Below, in pieces: positions 45,774-56,880 of a stretch of 64,000 bases of DNA; the stretch's first letter is position 1; each line of letters begins with the position of its first letter. This stretch comes from Anadara kagoshimensis (taxonomy: Eukaryota; Mollusca; Bivalvia; Arcoida; Arcidae), in the NCBI GenBank assembly GCA_021292105.1, contig CM037865.1:21159428-21223427 (forward strand), given 5' to 3'. The position numbers and the translations under genes were made by a program. A model generated the notes under the pieces. The model saw only the letters and a list, made by a program, of their open reading frames with translations, had not been told where the DNA came from and made no database searches.

Positions 45774-46329
45774 ATTTCTAGTCAAGAAAAATTGAACAAA
45801 GAGTTAAATGTAGATATTCATTGGAAATTTGTTAATAGAAATGTAATGAAATTTACACCTGATGTTAAACTAAGGTGGTTTCAATTCCGAATTGTTCACA
45901 GAATTTTGGCTACAAATGATTTCTTATATAAAATTCAAATAAAAGAGTCTGCAAAATGTTCTTTTTGTGCATCATCAAATGAAAGTCTTCTGCATCTTTT
46001 TTGGAATTGTAATATAGTAACATCTTTTTGGGAAAGTCTTCAACTTTGGGTTCTACAAAAAACAAATAAAAGACTAATTTGCACTAAACAGTGTGTATTA
46101 CTAAGTACTAGGTATATCAAATAACGCCACAAATACTATATTGTGTTTGGCAAAATTACATATTTATCGAAAAAGGCTAGCTAACTCTGTTCCACCTTTA
46201 AAATCATATCAAAATTTCCTAATGAATTACCTAAAAAGTGAAAAATACATGTATATAAGATTAGGAAATCAAAAGGATTTCTTGGAGAAGTGGATTGAAT
46301 ATACAGAAATTATCAAATATTTCCAAGTA
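45774..46329 (+). pseudogene. LINE ORF2 C-terminal fragment with zinc knuckle, frameshifted
   Basis: Frame 1 (to the stop at 46124) encodes about 115 residues, including KLRWFQFRIVHRILATNDFL and a CX2C-X8-H-X4-C motif (CSFCASSNESLLHLFWNC), the signature of the zinc-binding region that follows the reverse transcriptase in L1/Tx1-type LINEs (zf-RVT). A frameshift between about 46100 and 46140 moves the rest (LAKLHIYRKRLANSVPPLKS..., about 60 residues) to another frame. The apparent start at 45762 lies in the target duplication, outside the element, so the frame has no natural start. No catalytic reverse-transcriptase motif remains. Not functional. Confidence 0.9.
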
Positions 46330-46454
46330 TAAAAACTATTGGTTATGTTGGTATGGATGTGTGTATGTGCGGGAGAATGTTGTATCTAGTCTTTGTTATT
46401 AAGTCTGTAAAATATTTAAAAATATTGAAAATAAAAAAAAAATTTAAAAAAAAG
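45774..46454 (+). mobile_element. 5'-truncated L1/Tx1-like LINE with 13-bp target duplication
   Basis: The target duplication TTTGTCAGTTCGC lies at 45761-45773 and again at 46455-46467. Between them is the very 3' end of a LINE: the end of its second open frame, a short untranslated tail and an A-rich terminus (from about 46419, AATATTGAAAATAAAAAAAA). 5' truncation, an A-rich tail and a target duplication are the hallmarks of target-primed reverse transcription. The perfect duplication suggests a fairly recent insertion, although the frame is already broken. The sequence across the empty site (ATAACA-TTTGTCAGTTCGC-TTGCCG) can be read directly. Confidence 0.93.
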
Positions 46455-46467
46455 TTTGTCAGTTCGC

Positions 46468-47124
46468 TTGCCGAAAGTAGGTGGTTTTCTTCTAAAATTG
46501 CTACCTCGATATCAGTGTAAAAAGAACTCCTTCAGGCTAGCATCTACAATATAAGTATCGTATGTACATTTAATACTACTAGACATGTAAAGGTCATCAG
46601 AATGTTCGACATTGAATCAATATATTCATTGGATAAACTAACGGACTAAAATCAGATTTTCATTCATAAATGACTATTATACTCTAACGTATATTTAATC
46701 TCTCATGCGTATCAAAAGGTCATATAGACGTACAAAATGCATTTCATACCTCAGGGGACTGTGGTAGGATAATTATATTTTGTTTTAACAGACAGACCGG
46801 CCCTTGTCCAAATTACAATCCCAAAAGCAAAGCAAAATCTTAAAAATTAGATTAAACACATGACCTTTTACGTTCTTCTTTGAAGATATACATATTGTTG
46901 AATTGTTGTTCAATAATAGAACAATAATATGTATTGTCAAATATTCCAAACGGTAAATGTCTAATCAGAAATATTCTACATCACTGTCTTGGATTTCAAA
47001 CGCGCGACAATATGAATAAAATGTTTCATGGTAATTCGCCTACATGTTTACACGTTGACGAAGGCTCAGCGATGGAGGTGACAATATGTCGTCCGGTTTA
47101 TCCAAAGTGCATAACGTGACATAC
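46468..47124 (-). repeat. Spacer containing a decayed repeat B copy (8)
   Basis: 46795-46870 reads ACAGACCGGCCCTTGTCCAA, ATTACAATCCCAAAAGCAAA and TTAGATTAAACACATGACC, the outer half of repeat B in reverse orientation, without the CCGGAAGGGTAAGCACC core. The rest is unrecognised. Confidence 0.45.
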
Positions 47125-47480
47125 ATGTTTAAACTAAGGTGACTAAATGTATTGATTTCATTACAAATATTTGACAAATACAGATTCTCCTTGATGCATT
47201 TACATTGTTTAATATGAAGAAAGAAATATAGGTAACACAATAAGTTGTTTATGATGAATCAAGACTTTATTGAATGTATAGCTGCACAAAGTTGTTTGTA
47301 AATTTTAAACTAAAGTGACTGAGTTTAATGATTCCATTATAAATATTTGTCAAAATATAGCTTCTGCTTGATGTATTTACATTGTTCAATTTGGAAAAAG
47401 GAATATAGGTAACGCAATAAGTTGTTTCTGATGAATCAAGATTTTATTCAATGCATAGCAGCACATAGTTGTTGCTAAAT
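47125..47480 (+). repeat. Two-copy tandem duplication, period about 176 bp
   Basis: AAACTAAGGTGACT at 47131 and AAACTAAAGTGACT at 47307. Both copies share TCTCCTTGATG or TCTGCTTGATG, ATTTACATTGTT.AAT, GAATATAGGTAAC.CAATAA (GAAATATAGG in copy 1) and GATGAATCAAGA.TTTATT. The TCTGATGAATC in copy 2 is not a hammerhead; no GAAA box or pairing heptamers exist. Confidence 0.88.
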
Positions 47481-48189
47481 ATAAATGAAAAAAATCCCAA
47501 AGTTTAGTTGGCTAAACCATACTTCACTCTTCTTTTCCTAGAACCCCCTTTTCCCCTCGATTGAAAATACCCAGTATAATGAATTTAAATACCCGATCAT
47601 ACAACATTAGAAAAATACAAATTGTACATTGTTTGATCACTCAAGATTAAATTTTTGGTGATTTATGAAAACCAGTGGTCATGTCTAATGACAAAGTAAA
47701 CCTAAATACCCAATACATCTAACAGCTTTGACCAAAATTAAAAAAAATACATGTTACTCACAGATCGTAAGTCCGTATTGCTATGTGAAATATATAATTA
47801 AGATTTCCAATGGCGGAAATTTTACAGTAAAGTACGTGATTTAATGATGCAAACTGGAAGATTTATTTGCAGCCATTCCTGGCTTTCATACCGCGTAAAC
47901 AAACCTTTTATCAATAAAAAAGAAAGAAAATGTATTTTTATTAGATATATGGAAATATAAGGAGTATGAACTTCAAGTAACATTTATTGAAGCGTAGAAG
48001 TCACAAGTTAACGCGTAATTTTATAAACTACATTGAAGCATACTTCTCTTTAAACAAAATATATTTGTTTGGACAAAAATATCTGAAAGGGAAATTCTGA
48101 TTTCAGATCAGGTTTACTTAGTTGTCAGGTCACAATTGATATCTCCATAGAAACCAGAAAAAACGAAACATAAATCAACTGGTGTTAAT
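47481..48189. other. Non-coding spacer, nothing recognised
   Basis: AT-rich spacer. Confidence 0.5.
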
Positions 48190-48955
48190 TCTGAAGATTG
48201 TGGTTCCCTATGCACCTAATGTACATATTAGTATTTAAGTCTCTGAATCATGTTGTGCTTTTCAACTTTTTTCATGAATTCACGCTTTTTTGGACAATTT
48301 AGATTTGTAGTAATAGATTAATAGAAAACTACTTTTGGTTTTATCACAATCTTCGATAGTTTGATAATAGCCAATTTGGTTTATATAAATCATTATAAAC
48401 ACTTTTATAAAAGCAAAACTAAAAGCAATTACTGTTTAAAAAACCACAACACGTACATTACCCTTACATGTCTTAAATTGACAGAACAGCAACTGAAGAG
48501 AATTTATATTACCATGTGACAAAGCCAAATCAATGTTATTTACGATTATTGCTCCGTTCCAATGTTACACAGTATTTACACTGCTGATGATGTCGTTTAG
48601 ACTGACTGATTATCACAACCAAACATTAGCAAATGAAACCATGAATTGACTGCCATATAAAAAGAGTATTGTAATCTGTCTGTCAACGTATCATAAACTG
48701 AACGGATCTTGGCTAATATATCAGAAACTGACCATGTGTATAATGTTTCTAATAAAACGATGAACGAATAATATTTCTAGAAAATCAACAATTTTATGTA
48801 CGAGTCATTTGACTTTAGTTGCTCTTAGAACGTTTTATTCTGTATCAATTATTTCGAAACATTTTTATTAAACATCAGCAATTATAAAGCCCTATCATGA
48901 ATTTATTTTCCTGTTGTTGGTGTTAAACAAGTGCTTTGCACTAGGGATTTTTGTC
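48190..48955 (-). repeat. D-related tandem array, unit A (uninterrupted)
   Basis: First of three tandem units. Landmarks are ACGTACATTACCCTTACATG, ACAAAGCCAAATCAATGTTA, AATGTTACACAGTATTTACA, CTGCTGATGATGTC, GACTGATTATCACAACCAAA, CTGACCATGTGTATAATGTT, CAGCAATTATAAAG and CCTGTTGTTGG..TTAAACAA. Read on the reverse strand these are the repeat D second landmark (CATCATCAGCAGTG, GTGTAACATTG), so the array is in inverse orientation to 39-43 kb. Unit A carries no insertion and serves as the empty-site reference for units B and C. Confidence 0.85.
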
Positions 48956-49376
48956 ACGTTTGTCATATAGCTTTAAATGTTGTCTTTCGTTGCTGGGTGT
49001 CATAAGTGAGTTGTTAGTCTAAAATTGAAGCACATATGCACCTGTTGTATATTTTAATCTCTGCGTCTTTGACGCTTTATGAGCTAATTTCATGAATTCA
49101 GCCTGTGGACAGATTGGATTCGTTAAAAGAAAAAAATCATTTGATTTCATCACGATCCTCGACAGTCTAAAAAGATACATTAACAAAGCAAACCTAAATA
49201 TTACGATTGTTCGAAAAACACGACCCGTTCATTACCTCTTACATGTCGTAAATTGACGGAACAAAACATGAGGAGAATTTATATTAGCCTTTGACAAAGC
49301 TAAATCAATGTTATTTACGATGATTGCTCCAGTCCAATGTTACACAGTATTTACACTGCTGATGATGTCCTTTATA

Positions 49377-50000
49377 AAGAATGGAACAATCTAGAGGATT
49401 AGTGACGAATTCATTCGGAACATCCTCTGGATGTGAAATGATAAAGGCGACAACTTTCTCATTTTTAGCAGCGTATTACAGCACTTTTGAGGAAGTTGAG
49501 AAAAAAAATTCAGGATTTTGCTCAAACTTTCTGAGTTTATGGAGTCTAATGCGATCCAGCTATCTAACTTGATTAGAATTTTGGTAAAACTTCGGATCAA
49601 TACTTAATATTAGGATGAAACATGCAAAAAATGGATTTTTCAGAAAACAATAACGTTAAACGCACTCCTGTTCAATAACCGTTCATTGTACGAAAAAGTC
49701 GTCCATTGACCGAAAAAAGTTTAAGATCTGACGGAAAAGACGGTATTTTTATATTTTTTCTATCTTGCACATAAAATCCACAATAATTGTATCATCACAA
49801 TAAATATAACGTACCGTTTCGAATTCATACCCATAATAAAGTAAAAAATTCTTTACCGAATTATTGGTAGGTTTGGCACTTATCCGTTAGGTCTGTGTTA
49901 ATCTTTTGAGTGGCAAGTTCTGTGGATGAGCTCTACTAATAGAAATCTTCTAGATTGTTCCATTCTTTCCCGCGAAACCCCTAAAGGTGTCGCCACACTA
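49377..50000 (+). mobile_element. Transposon G, short copy (624 bp)
   Basis: Starts AAGAATGGAACAATCTAGAG and ends with TCTAGATTGTTCCATTCTTT then GGTGTCGCCACACTA, so GAATGGAACAATCTAGA is an inverted repeat, near-terminal on the right and terminal on the left. TA lies on both sides (49375-49376 and 50001-50002), and the empty site is readable in unit A. Relative to the 1480-bp copy it lacks two internal blocks (counterparts of about 50468-51155 and 51220-51395). No transposase. The short open frames here are accidental. TA targeting suggests Tc1/mariner-type mobilisation. Confidence 0.87.
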
Positions 50001-50060
50001 TACTGACTGATTATCACAACCAAACGTTAGAAAATATAACTATGAATTGACTTGCAGATA

Positions 50061-51540
50061 AAGAATGGAACAATCTAGAGGATAGTGACGAATTCATTCG
50101 GAACATCTTCTGGATGTGAAATGATTAAGGCGACAACTTTCACCTTTTTTGCCGCATATATCAGGACTTTTTAGAAAGTTGAGAAAAAAATAAAGGATTT
50201 TCCTCAAACTTTCTGAGTTTATGGAGTCTAATGCGATCTAGCTATCTAACTTGGTTAGATTTTTGGGAAAACTTCGGATCATACTTAATTTTTGGATCAA
50301 ACATGCAAAAATGGACTTTTCATCCCAAATTTCTGTTTAACCCACTCCTGCTCAATAACCGTTCATTATACAAAAAAGTCGTCCATTGACCGAAAAAAGT
50401 TTAAGATCTTACGGAAAAAACGGTATTTTTAGATTTTTTCTATCTTGTACACAAAATCAACAATAAGTGTTTAAAGTTGACCCTATCGCCCAAAATAAAA
50501 GTTCCGCTACTTAGCGCGTGCAGACTGTGTGAGAATGAATTTTCTCAAAAAACGCAGTCATGTCTTTAGTTACCAACTTGAAAGTCGGTCAAAATATGTT
50601 TTAAAGTATTAAGAAAATAATGGTATTTTCATAATTTTTTTTATTTTATGTACAAAATCAACCCGGTCTTCCAATACACAAAGTGCGCCAAGTTGCACGT
50701 GTGATTTCTGCATATCATTATAATTATCCAATCAGCGAACGGCATCTGAAGATGCCTTCAACGGCAAGAAGCCATGTCGATGTTCTTTGATGACACTGGC
50801 GGTTAGTAAGGTGGCGTTACTAGACATTATTATGGTGTGTTATCTGCCGTAAGTAACATAATAGAATGATTAAACACATACTAAACAAAAGACAAAGATT
50901 TTTGATTGAGAAAAAACTGATTTTCATTTGGTGAAAAAAAAGCCAACTGTCCGATCTCTTTATGAAGTGTTGTACAGCGTACGAGTCCAACTTTCGCAAC
51001 TGTGTTTACAAAATTATTCTATATCTGAATTTCATATGATCCTCACAAGTTGACGATTGTCCTCTGATCTTCACACGTTTATTTTCACACACCTTATCCA
51101 TTTTAAACTTCACAAGACCAATGACGTCTGTTTAAAAACTTGTGTGGTAGGATTTAACGTACCGCTTTGAATTCGTACCCATTAAAATATAATCATTTTT
51201 TTACCAAATTATTTTTTGAATAAATACAAATAAAATAATTATGTCGAAATGGTTCCAAAACTCGGAGCTGCCGAGGGGCCTGTGGGAGGTCTATAGCTGC
51301 CAAGGGACAGAATGAGCTCCAAACATTTGACTGGACAGCTTCAACATGTTGACTTCTCGAGGGACCAAGCTGTCCAAAGCTCGGTTCCCCCGGTAAGTTT
51401 GGCACTAATTCGTTAGGTCAGTGTTAAACTTTTGAGTGGCAAGTTCTGTGAATGAGCTCTAATAAACTTGTGTAGAATCTAGAAATCCTCTAGATTGTTC
51501 CATTCTTCTCGCGAAACCCCTAAAGGTGTCGCCACACTAG
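50061..51540 (+). mobile_element. Transposon G, long copy (1480 bp)
   Basis: Same ends as the short copy: AAGAATGGAACAATCTAGAG at 50061 and GGTGTCGCCACACTAG at 51540. TA flanks at 50059-50060 and 51541-51542. The first 420 bp match the short copy closely (TCGTCCATTGACCGAAAAAA, GTTTAAGATCT). The block 51220-51440 resembles MITE A in style (CTCGGAGCTGCCGAGGGGCC; CACTAATTCGTTAGGTCAGT then GTTAAACTTTTGA), so G and A may be related, or G may have captured part of A. No transposase frame is visible, so it is non-autonomous although longer. Confidence 0.85.
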
Positions 51541-51814
51541 TAAAAAAAAGTATTGTAATCTTTAAGTGAACACATAATAAACTCGACAGATCTTGGCTAA
51601 TATATTAGTAACTGACCATGTGTATAATGTTTCGAATGAAACGATGAACGAATGGTATTTCTAAAAAGTCAACAATTTTATGTTCCAGTGATTTGACTTT
51701 ATTAGTGGTTATAACGTTTTATTCCTTATCAGTCACTGTTTATTAAACATCAGCAATTATAAAGTCCTATCATGGATTTATTTCCTGTTGTTGGTTTTAA
51801 ACAAGTGCTTTTCC

Positions 51815-52059
51815 ACCAGGGACGTAAAACAGGGTATTCTGGAAGGGTAAACACTTTTTATCTAGCTAGCTATATGCGTCTTGCGTCCAATTTAGTTAAC
51901 ATAAGAACATGAGAATTGAACCAGTCCTCCACAAGTGCAAGTATGTCCTGACTAGCTAGCTACATTCGCCATGTGTAAAAGAATTAATTTAAATTAAAAC
52001 AAGAGCTCGAGAGGCAGGTACAGTACTGTGTAGAAACGAAAGTTGAAACACTTAATTCA
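51815..52059 (-). repeat. Dispersed repeat B, copy 9, at the unit B/C junction
   Basis: CTTTTCCACCAGGGACGTAA, then CAGGGTATTCTGGAAGGGTA, AACAC, and TAGCTAGCTA twice (about 51872 and 51953). The A/B junction (48.95 kb) keeps only a trace (TTTGCACTAGGGATTTTTGT), so part of a B repeat belongs to the original tandem unit and was largely deleted there. Confidence 0.62.
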
Positions 52060-53770
52060 CCACATTTGTCATATAGATTTTAATCTTGTCTTCCGTGGGT
52101 ATGTGTCATACTTGAGCTGTTGCTTCAAATATCAAGCAGAACTTGAATAATCAGTCGTATCTTATTCGAAGCTAACTTAGATAGTGGTCAAATTGGATTT
52201 GTCAGTATAACCTCCGAAAACCGATGGTCCTCTGGACCGGAAAAAAATTCGGTTTTGACAGGTTTCGGTTTACAGAGGTTTAACCAAGAGGTATTTGTCC
52301 CTAATGATAATGAAGGAATCAATGGAAATAAGCTCCCTTGGGATGTATTATTGCCATACGTAGTGACCAAAGCCACTCTGTGTATTAATAAAATTGACAG
52401 TTGTACATGAACTTGATATTTTATTTTGAAAATGTAATTTCAAATAAGGTGATATAAAATTTTAAAAAAGTATTGTTGTGTTGAGCTGTTACGGTACAAT
52501 TGCATCATCCACATGCCGTGATGCACGTGGTTTTCTTCGGAAGAAAATTAATTGTCAAATTAATGGTGTTTGTAAATGTGACACCTGTCAGTACGTCGAA
52601 CTTGCAATAAAAATCCATGGGGACTCGATATGTCGCTTCAATACACAATGACTTTGTTCAATTGAAAAATTAACGTTTTCAAGATGTGTCTATGCCGGTT
52701 GGGATATCTTTTAGGCCGATATGTTGCTTTTTCATTTTATAGTCCTTTTCGGTTTTCTAAATAATAAATTCGCGTTGTTTGCACAAAAATGTGATTTTCT
52801 TTATGAATGGAGATACAGTTTGCTGCGCAGTGTTATGTTGTAACAAAGCCTGAAGGGTACCTTTGATCTTTCAAATGTTTAGATACAAAACCGAACGCAC
52901 ACCTGACCTGAATAAACAAAATTTAAGCGGTTCCCATTTTCCGAGTGTTACTGACACCTTTTCGACAAAAAGTTTTGAGCAGTATTGTTTCTTAATTGGT
53001 AATTAAGATCGCTATTGTTTGTGTTGATTAAATGTCCCGTCCGATTGTCAGGTAACTTTAAACAAAATAAACAAACGAAAATACGACGAGAACAAACTTT
53101 ATTAAGTACTGTACTGTATCGATTAGAAGCATGGTTTTTAACATATAGAATAAAGGGTAAAAAATTCGGAACCGACAGATCCGGCCGGTTTTGACAGGAA
53201 TTCGGTTTTCAAAGGGTTCGGTTTCCGGAGGTGTAACAAACATTTGATTTCATCACGATCCAGGCAGTTTGAAAAGAACAAAGTTGTTCAATGAAATCAA
53301 TAAAACAATATTTTAAAAGCAAAATTAAAAATCCCTTATTGTTTGAAAACCACGACTCTTACATTACCCTTACATGTTTCAAATTGATAGAACAGCAACT
53401 GAAGAGAATTTATATTACCCTGTGACAAAGCCAAATCAATGTTATTTATGATGATTGCTCCGGTTAATGTTACGTAGTATTTATACTGCTGCTTATTTCG
53501 TTTAGACTGACTGGTAATCACAAATATTAGCAAATAAAACCAAGAATTGACTCCCATATAAAAAGAGTATTGTAATATATCTGTCAACGTATCACAAACT
53601 GACCACAATGTGTCTATTTTATCGCAAAATTTACAAAAGCTTATTGTACGTTATTTTACTTACTTTATTTTTTATAATAATGTTTGATTCTTAGCCACTC
53701 ATTTTAAGACATTAGGTATTACACATCGGGTTTTATAAAGTCCAATTGAGTGTTTATTTTCTTGTTGCGG
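52060..53770 (-). repeat. D-related tandem array, unit C (one transposon inserted)
   Basis: Starts ACATTTGTCATATAG, matching the start of unit B at 48.96 kb. It stops at CAAATTGGATTTGT (52201), resumes with CATTTGATTTCATCACGATC after the Tigger-like insertion, and then follows unit A/B landmarks (CCACGACTC..TACATTACCC, TGTGACAAAGCCAAATCAAT, GGTTAATGTTACGTAGTATT) to about 53770. Confidence 0.82.
52202..53236 (+). mobile_element. Tigger/pogo-like non-autonomous DNA transposon (about 1.03 kb)
   Basis: The left end is CAGTATAACCTCCGAAAACC then GATGGTCCTCTGG ... TTCGGTTTTGACAGG. The right end, as written, is TTTTGACAGGAATTCGGTTTTC ... GGTTTCCGGAGGTGTAAC, an inverted copy. CAGT tips with an AACCTC block recall Tigger/pogo elements. 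The interior shows no DDE transposase frame. Borders are confirmed because sister unit B reads GATTGGATTCGTT ... CATTTGATTTCATCACGATC without it. The TA target is not clean on the left side, so the exact base borders are uncertain. Two 61-62-codon reverse frames at the ends translate the inverted repeats and are not genes. Confidence 0.78.
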
Positions 53771-53773
53771 GGG

Positions 53774-53799
53774 TTATTATTATTAGTAGTAGTAGTAGT
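53774..53799 (+). repeat. TTA/AGT trinucleotide microsatellite
   Basis: TTATTATTATT followed by five AGT triplets. Confidence 0.92.
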
Positions 53800-53954
53800 G
53801 TTTTATTTCATGGTTGTTGTTGGGTTTATTTGCTTTTGGTGGCCAAATACATGTTGTCAAAAACAAATTCATTTATCGTCTTACTTTTTTAATCAAACAC
53901 TAACGGACCGATTTATGTCCAGAAAACAATTCAAGAAGCAAAATAAATAACTGA

Positions 53955-54150
53955 TTTATTAAAATAAACACGCAAACTTCAACTAGGGAAGTGACGCCGG
54001 GTGCTCAGAAGGAGTAAGCACCTCCTGTCTAACAAGCTACTCACCAACTGTGAAATTGAAGTTCAAAATGAAAGGACCACAGAAGTATGACACGTCAAAT
54101 ATATTCAGGGTATTTTTTATGATAACATACTTTGCAATACTGTGACGACG
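53955..54150 (-). repeat. Dispersed repeat B, copy 10
   Basis: CAACTAGGGAAGTGACGCCG, GGTGCTCAGAAGGAGTAAGC, ACCTCCTGTCTAAC, then GTATGACACGTCAAATATAT, CAGGG and CTGTGACGACGGCCAT. The last blocks match the extended B copy nested in MITE A at 24.9 kb, which shows that the element runs at least 100 bp beyond the core. Confidence 0.75.
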
Positions 54151-55849
54151 GCCATTAAGGTCTGGTGATAACTAACATTGAAACAGTAAGAATACATAAC
54201 AAGAATCGAGAGTCCACAAATCTGTATATTTTCTTTTATCAAACTATGATACAAGCATTAATCAACTATGACGCATGAACATAAAAAACAAATGATACTG
54301 ATATATTGCTTTCTTAATCAACTAAATTAACTTCTATACCAAGCTGTCGTAATGAAATGAAACAAATTAATTTTTGTATTGAAGGTAATTGCAACGAAGG
54401 ATTGCCATAAAAGAAACATAAACATCTTATGACATAAAATGTTTATATTAATCGGAGGGTAATAAATATGTTGATTTCATGTCTTAAGATAATCTAGTTT
54501 GGCAATGTAAATTGTAAAAAGGAAACAAACGGCTGTCAAAAGAACGACGTAGCTTGAGTGAACATCCACACCATTTAACTGTTTTGCAAAAACAATTTTG
54601 TCAATGATAAGTTTTAGCATTACAAAAACAATCCTATATAACACAGATGTGTTTTGGTGTCTATTCACTGACGACGTCTGAGGCTGCGGTGACATTATGG
54701 ATAAAACCTACAATTTCATTGCCTCTCACAGCTGTGAGTTGGGGCCCCGCTTAGACCACATGTGGGAAAGTAAATTTTCTTTGTCGTTAGCCTTTACTGT
54801 TTCACCTGGTCTTAGTATAATATGATCTGGGGAGTGGCACGCTTATCTGCGGCTTACTGACTCTGTGAACTAGCACGTTAAAGTCGCCCTGAGTGCGCGC
54901 TAGTAAAAGGCAGACCATACACAATCGCATAGAACACACGCGCACTTCACAGGCATACACAAACTTGTTAATAGATTTATCCATAGAGATTAATAAAACA
55001 GTTCGGACGTGCGAAAAAATATGCAACATTAAGCAACATTCAAACAACCAACCTTACGATATATGCAAGAATGTATCTTTAATGTCTATATATAAATATA
55101 TCGGCGATTGATTGTTATTGTTGCTTCTTAACCATACTTGACTATATTGTAAAAATGAAACTTCAATGAATATTAACATATACTAGCAAATGTGATTCTA
55201 GAATTCAACCAGAAAGTATTGAAAATATTGAAATAGGTAAATGTCACGTCTTAACTGCATAGAAGGTAAACAAACAGTAGCTGATGCTATTCAGAAAAGT
55301 TTGGTTACAATTTTCAATAAAAATATTAAATTTCTCAGGACTTAACTAAACGCCTAGATACATGTCTTATACTGATAATAAAAAGTTTCCTTACAGTTTT
55401 CAAGTGAACTCATGCAATTGAAAAACACTAATGTGGTTAAATTCCATATACACAGGCAACTGACACAGATATCGATTAGAGCACTGAGGGATAACATACA
55501 TATTACAGTAATTTACACTATTTAGCCACATTTAGCATGTTGGCGCCTTTTTACATATAAATGTTTCAATTTTGGTTTAATATATATAGAAATATTAACA
55601 GAAGTAGATATTGTTTATGAATCGAAATGGTCTGTACATAAACTTCATACCACTGTTTCAAAATAGATTGGGTTATAATTCCAAACAATTCTCGAAAACC
55701 TTTCTGTAAATTGTCTCTATGTACATAGAATAAAAATGTACTTATTTTAAATAAAATGAGTGGATACGCATCCAAATAACAATTCAATAAACCAGACAAA
55801 GCAGTAAGCAGTATTTATGACTTATAAAATATTGCTTAACTGACAAATT
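54151..55849. other. Non-coding spacer, nothing recognised
   Basis: AT-rich, except for a small less AT-rich patch near 54715-54910 (GAGTTGGGGCCCCGCTTAG, CACGCTTATCTGCGGC). Opposed short frames (54802-55047 and 54893-55111) overlap on both strands and are not supported as genes. Confidence 0.5.
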
Positions 55850-55920
55850 AAGTAAAACATAGTAACTTCCGATGGGGTGCTCCGGAAAAGTAAACACCTC
55901 ATACCTACGTCCTACACTAA
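55850..55920 (-). repeat. Dispersed repeat B, copy 11 (short)
   Basis: GTAACTTCCGATGGGGTGCT then CCGGAAAAGTAAACACCTC: B core in reverse orientation with the middle deleted. Confidence 0.6.
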
Positions 55921-56850
55921 ATAAAAAAGAATATTTACATATGCACATTAAAGTAACAATGAGTCTTGTTTTCAAAATATAAACACAACTATTTGGGTTC
56001 ATAATTTGATGCTACGTCTTTTACTTTATTTGCCAGTTATCAAAAAGTTTAATTTGAATTGTCGTTTGAACATTGCTTATACTTGCATTATGAACTTTAA
56101 CTTGGAAGTTACGTGGTAAATATTGATTGGATTGATTGTCCAAATTTTGTGCTGAGACAAATACCTATACATACTCTTTTAAAAATATGATTTATTTGTT
56201 TTTATCTTGCTAAAAATCCTCTACTATTGATATGAAATAAAGTTGTTTTTTTTAAAAAAAAAAATCATGTATTCTAACTAAATAAAATATTTGTAAACCA
56301 AAAAACTTACACAGCAATTTAAAAAACATTTATATTTAATTACCCAATTCATTAACCAATTCCAAAAAGATGGAAATTGACAAGCCAATTTAAGATAAGA
56401 CAAGTATATATTAAGTCCAATCATATTCAAGTGATTGAATTTCAAATCTATTTCCAAGTTAAATTAATCTATTGATAGCATTGGTGTTTTTGCGATTTCT
56501 AGAAAAGATTGACATCAAATATAATTTAAGTTGTTAAATGCAGCAAGAAAAGCAATCAAAACACTTCAAATTTCTCGTCAGAGTTTTTGATGAAATTGAA
56601 GCATTTTATTCCAATCATTCTTCTAAACATGACTTAAAGAAGTGTAACATTTCAACCATATACATCAATCATTGTGTTAACATTGATGTTGAGATCTTAG
56701 CTTAGTTCAATGTCTGAGTTAAACATCTTAAATTCTGGTCGCTATAAAGAATTTAAGTTAGAGTACTATTGCTTTGCAAACATTCTTTAATCGGCAATTT
56801 GCAAGTCAAAACACACAGTGCATCGTATATTTTATGTCCAACGTGTCGTA
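55921..56850. other. Non-coding spacer, nothing recognised
   Basis: AT-rich spacer. Confidence 0.5.
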
Positions 56851-56880
56851 TTAATTAACATATACCAGTTTTAATTTTAT

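Larger units (their letters stand above)
48956..51814 (-). repeat. D-related tandem array, unit B (two transposons inserted)
   Basis: AATGTTACACAGTATTTACA at 49336 against 48561 in unit A gives a period of 775 bp. Unit B breaks off at GATGATGTCCTT, resumes at CTGACTGATTATCACAACC after 624 bp of transposon, breaks again after TTGACTTGCAGA, and resumes at AAAGTATTGTAATCT after a 1480-bp relative of the same transposon. It then continues in register to CCTGTTGTTGGTTTTAAACA. Confidence 0.87.

Noticed and set aside
47240-47460. CTGATGAATC as another hammerhead core
   Set aside because: The sister copy reads ATGATGAATC, no GAAA box follows, and no pairing heptamers flank it.
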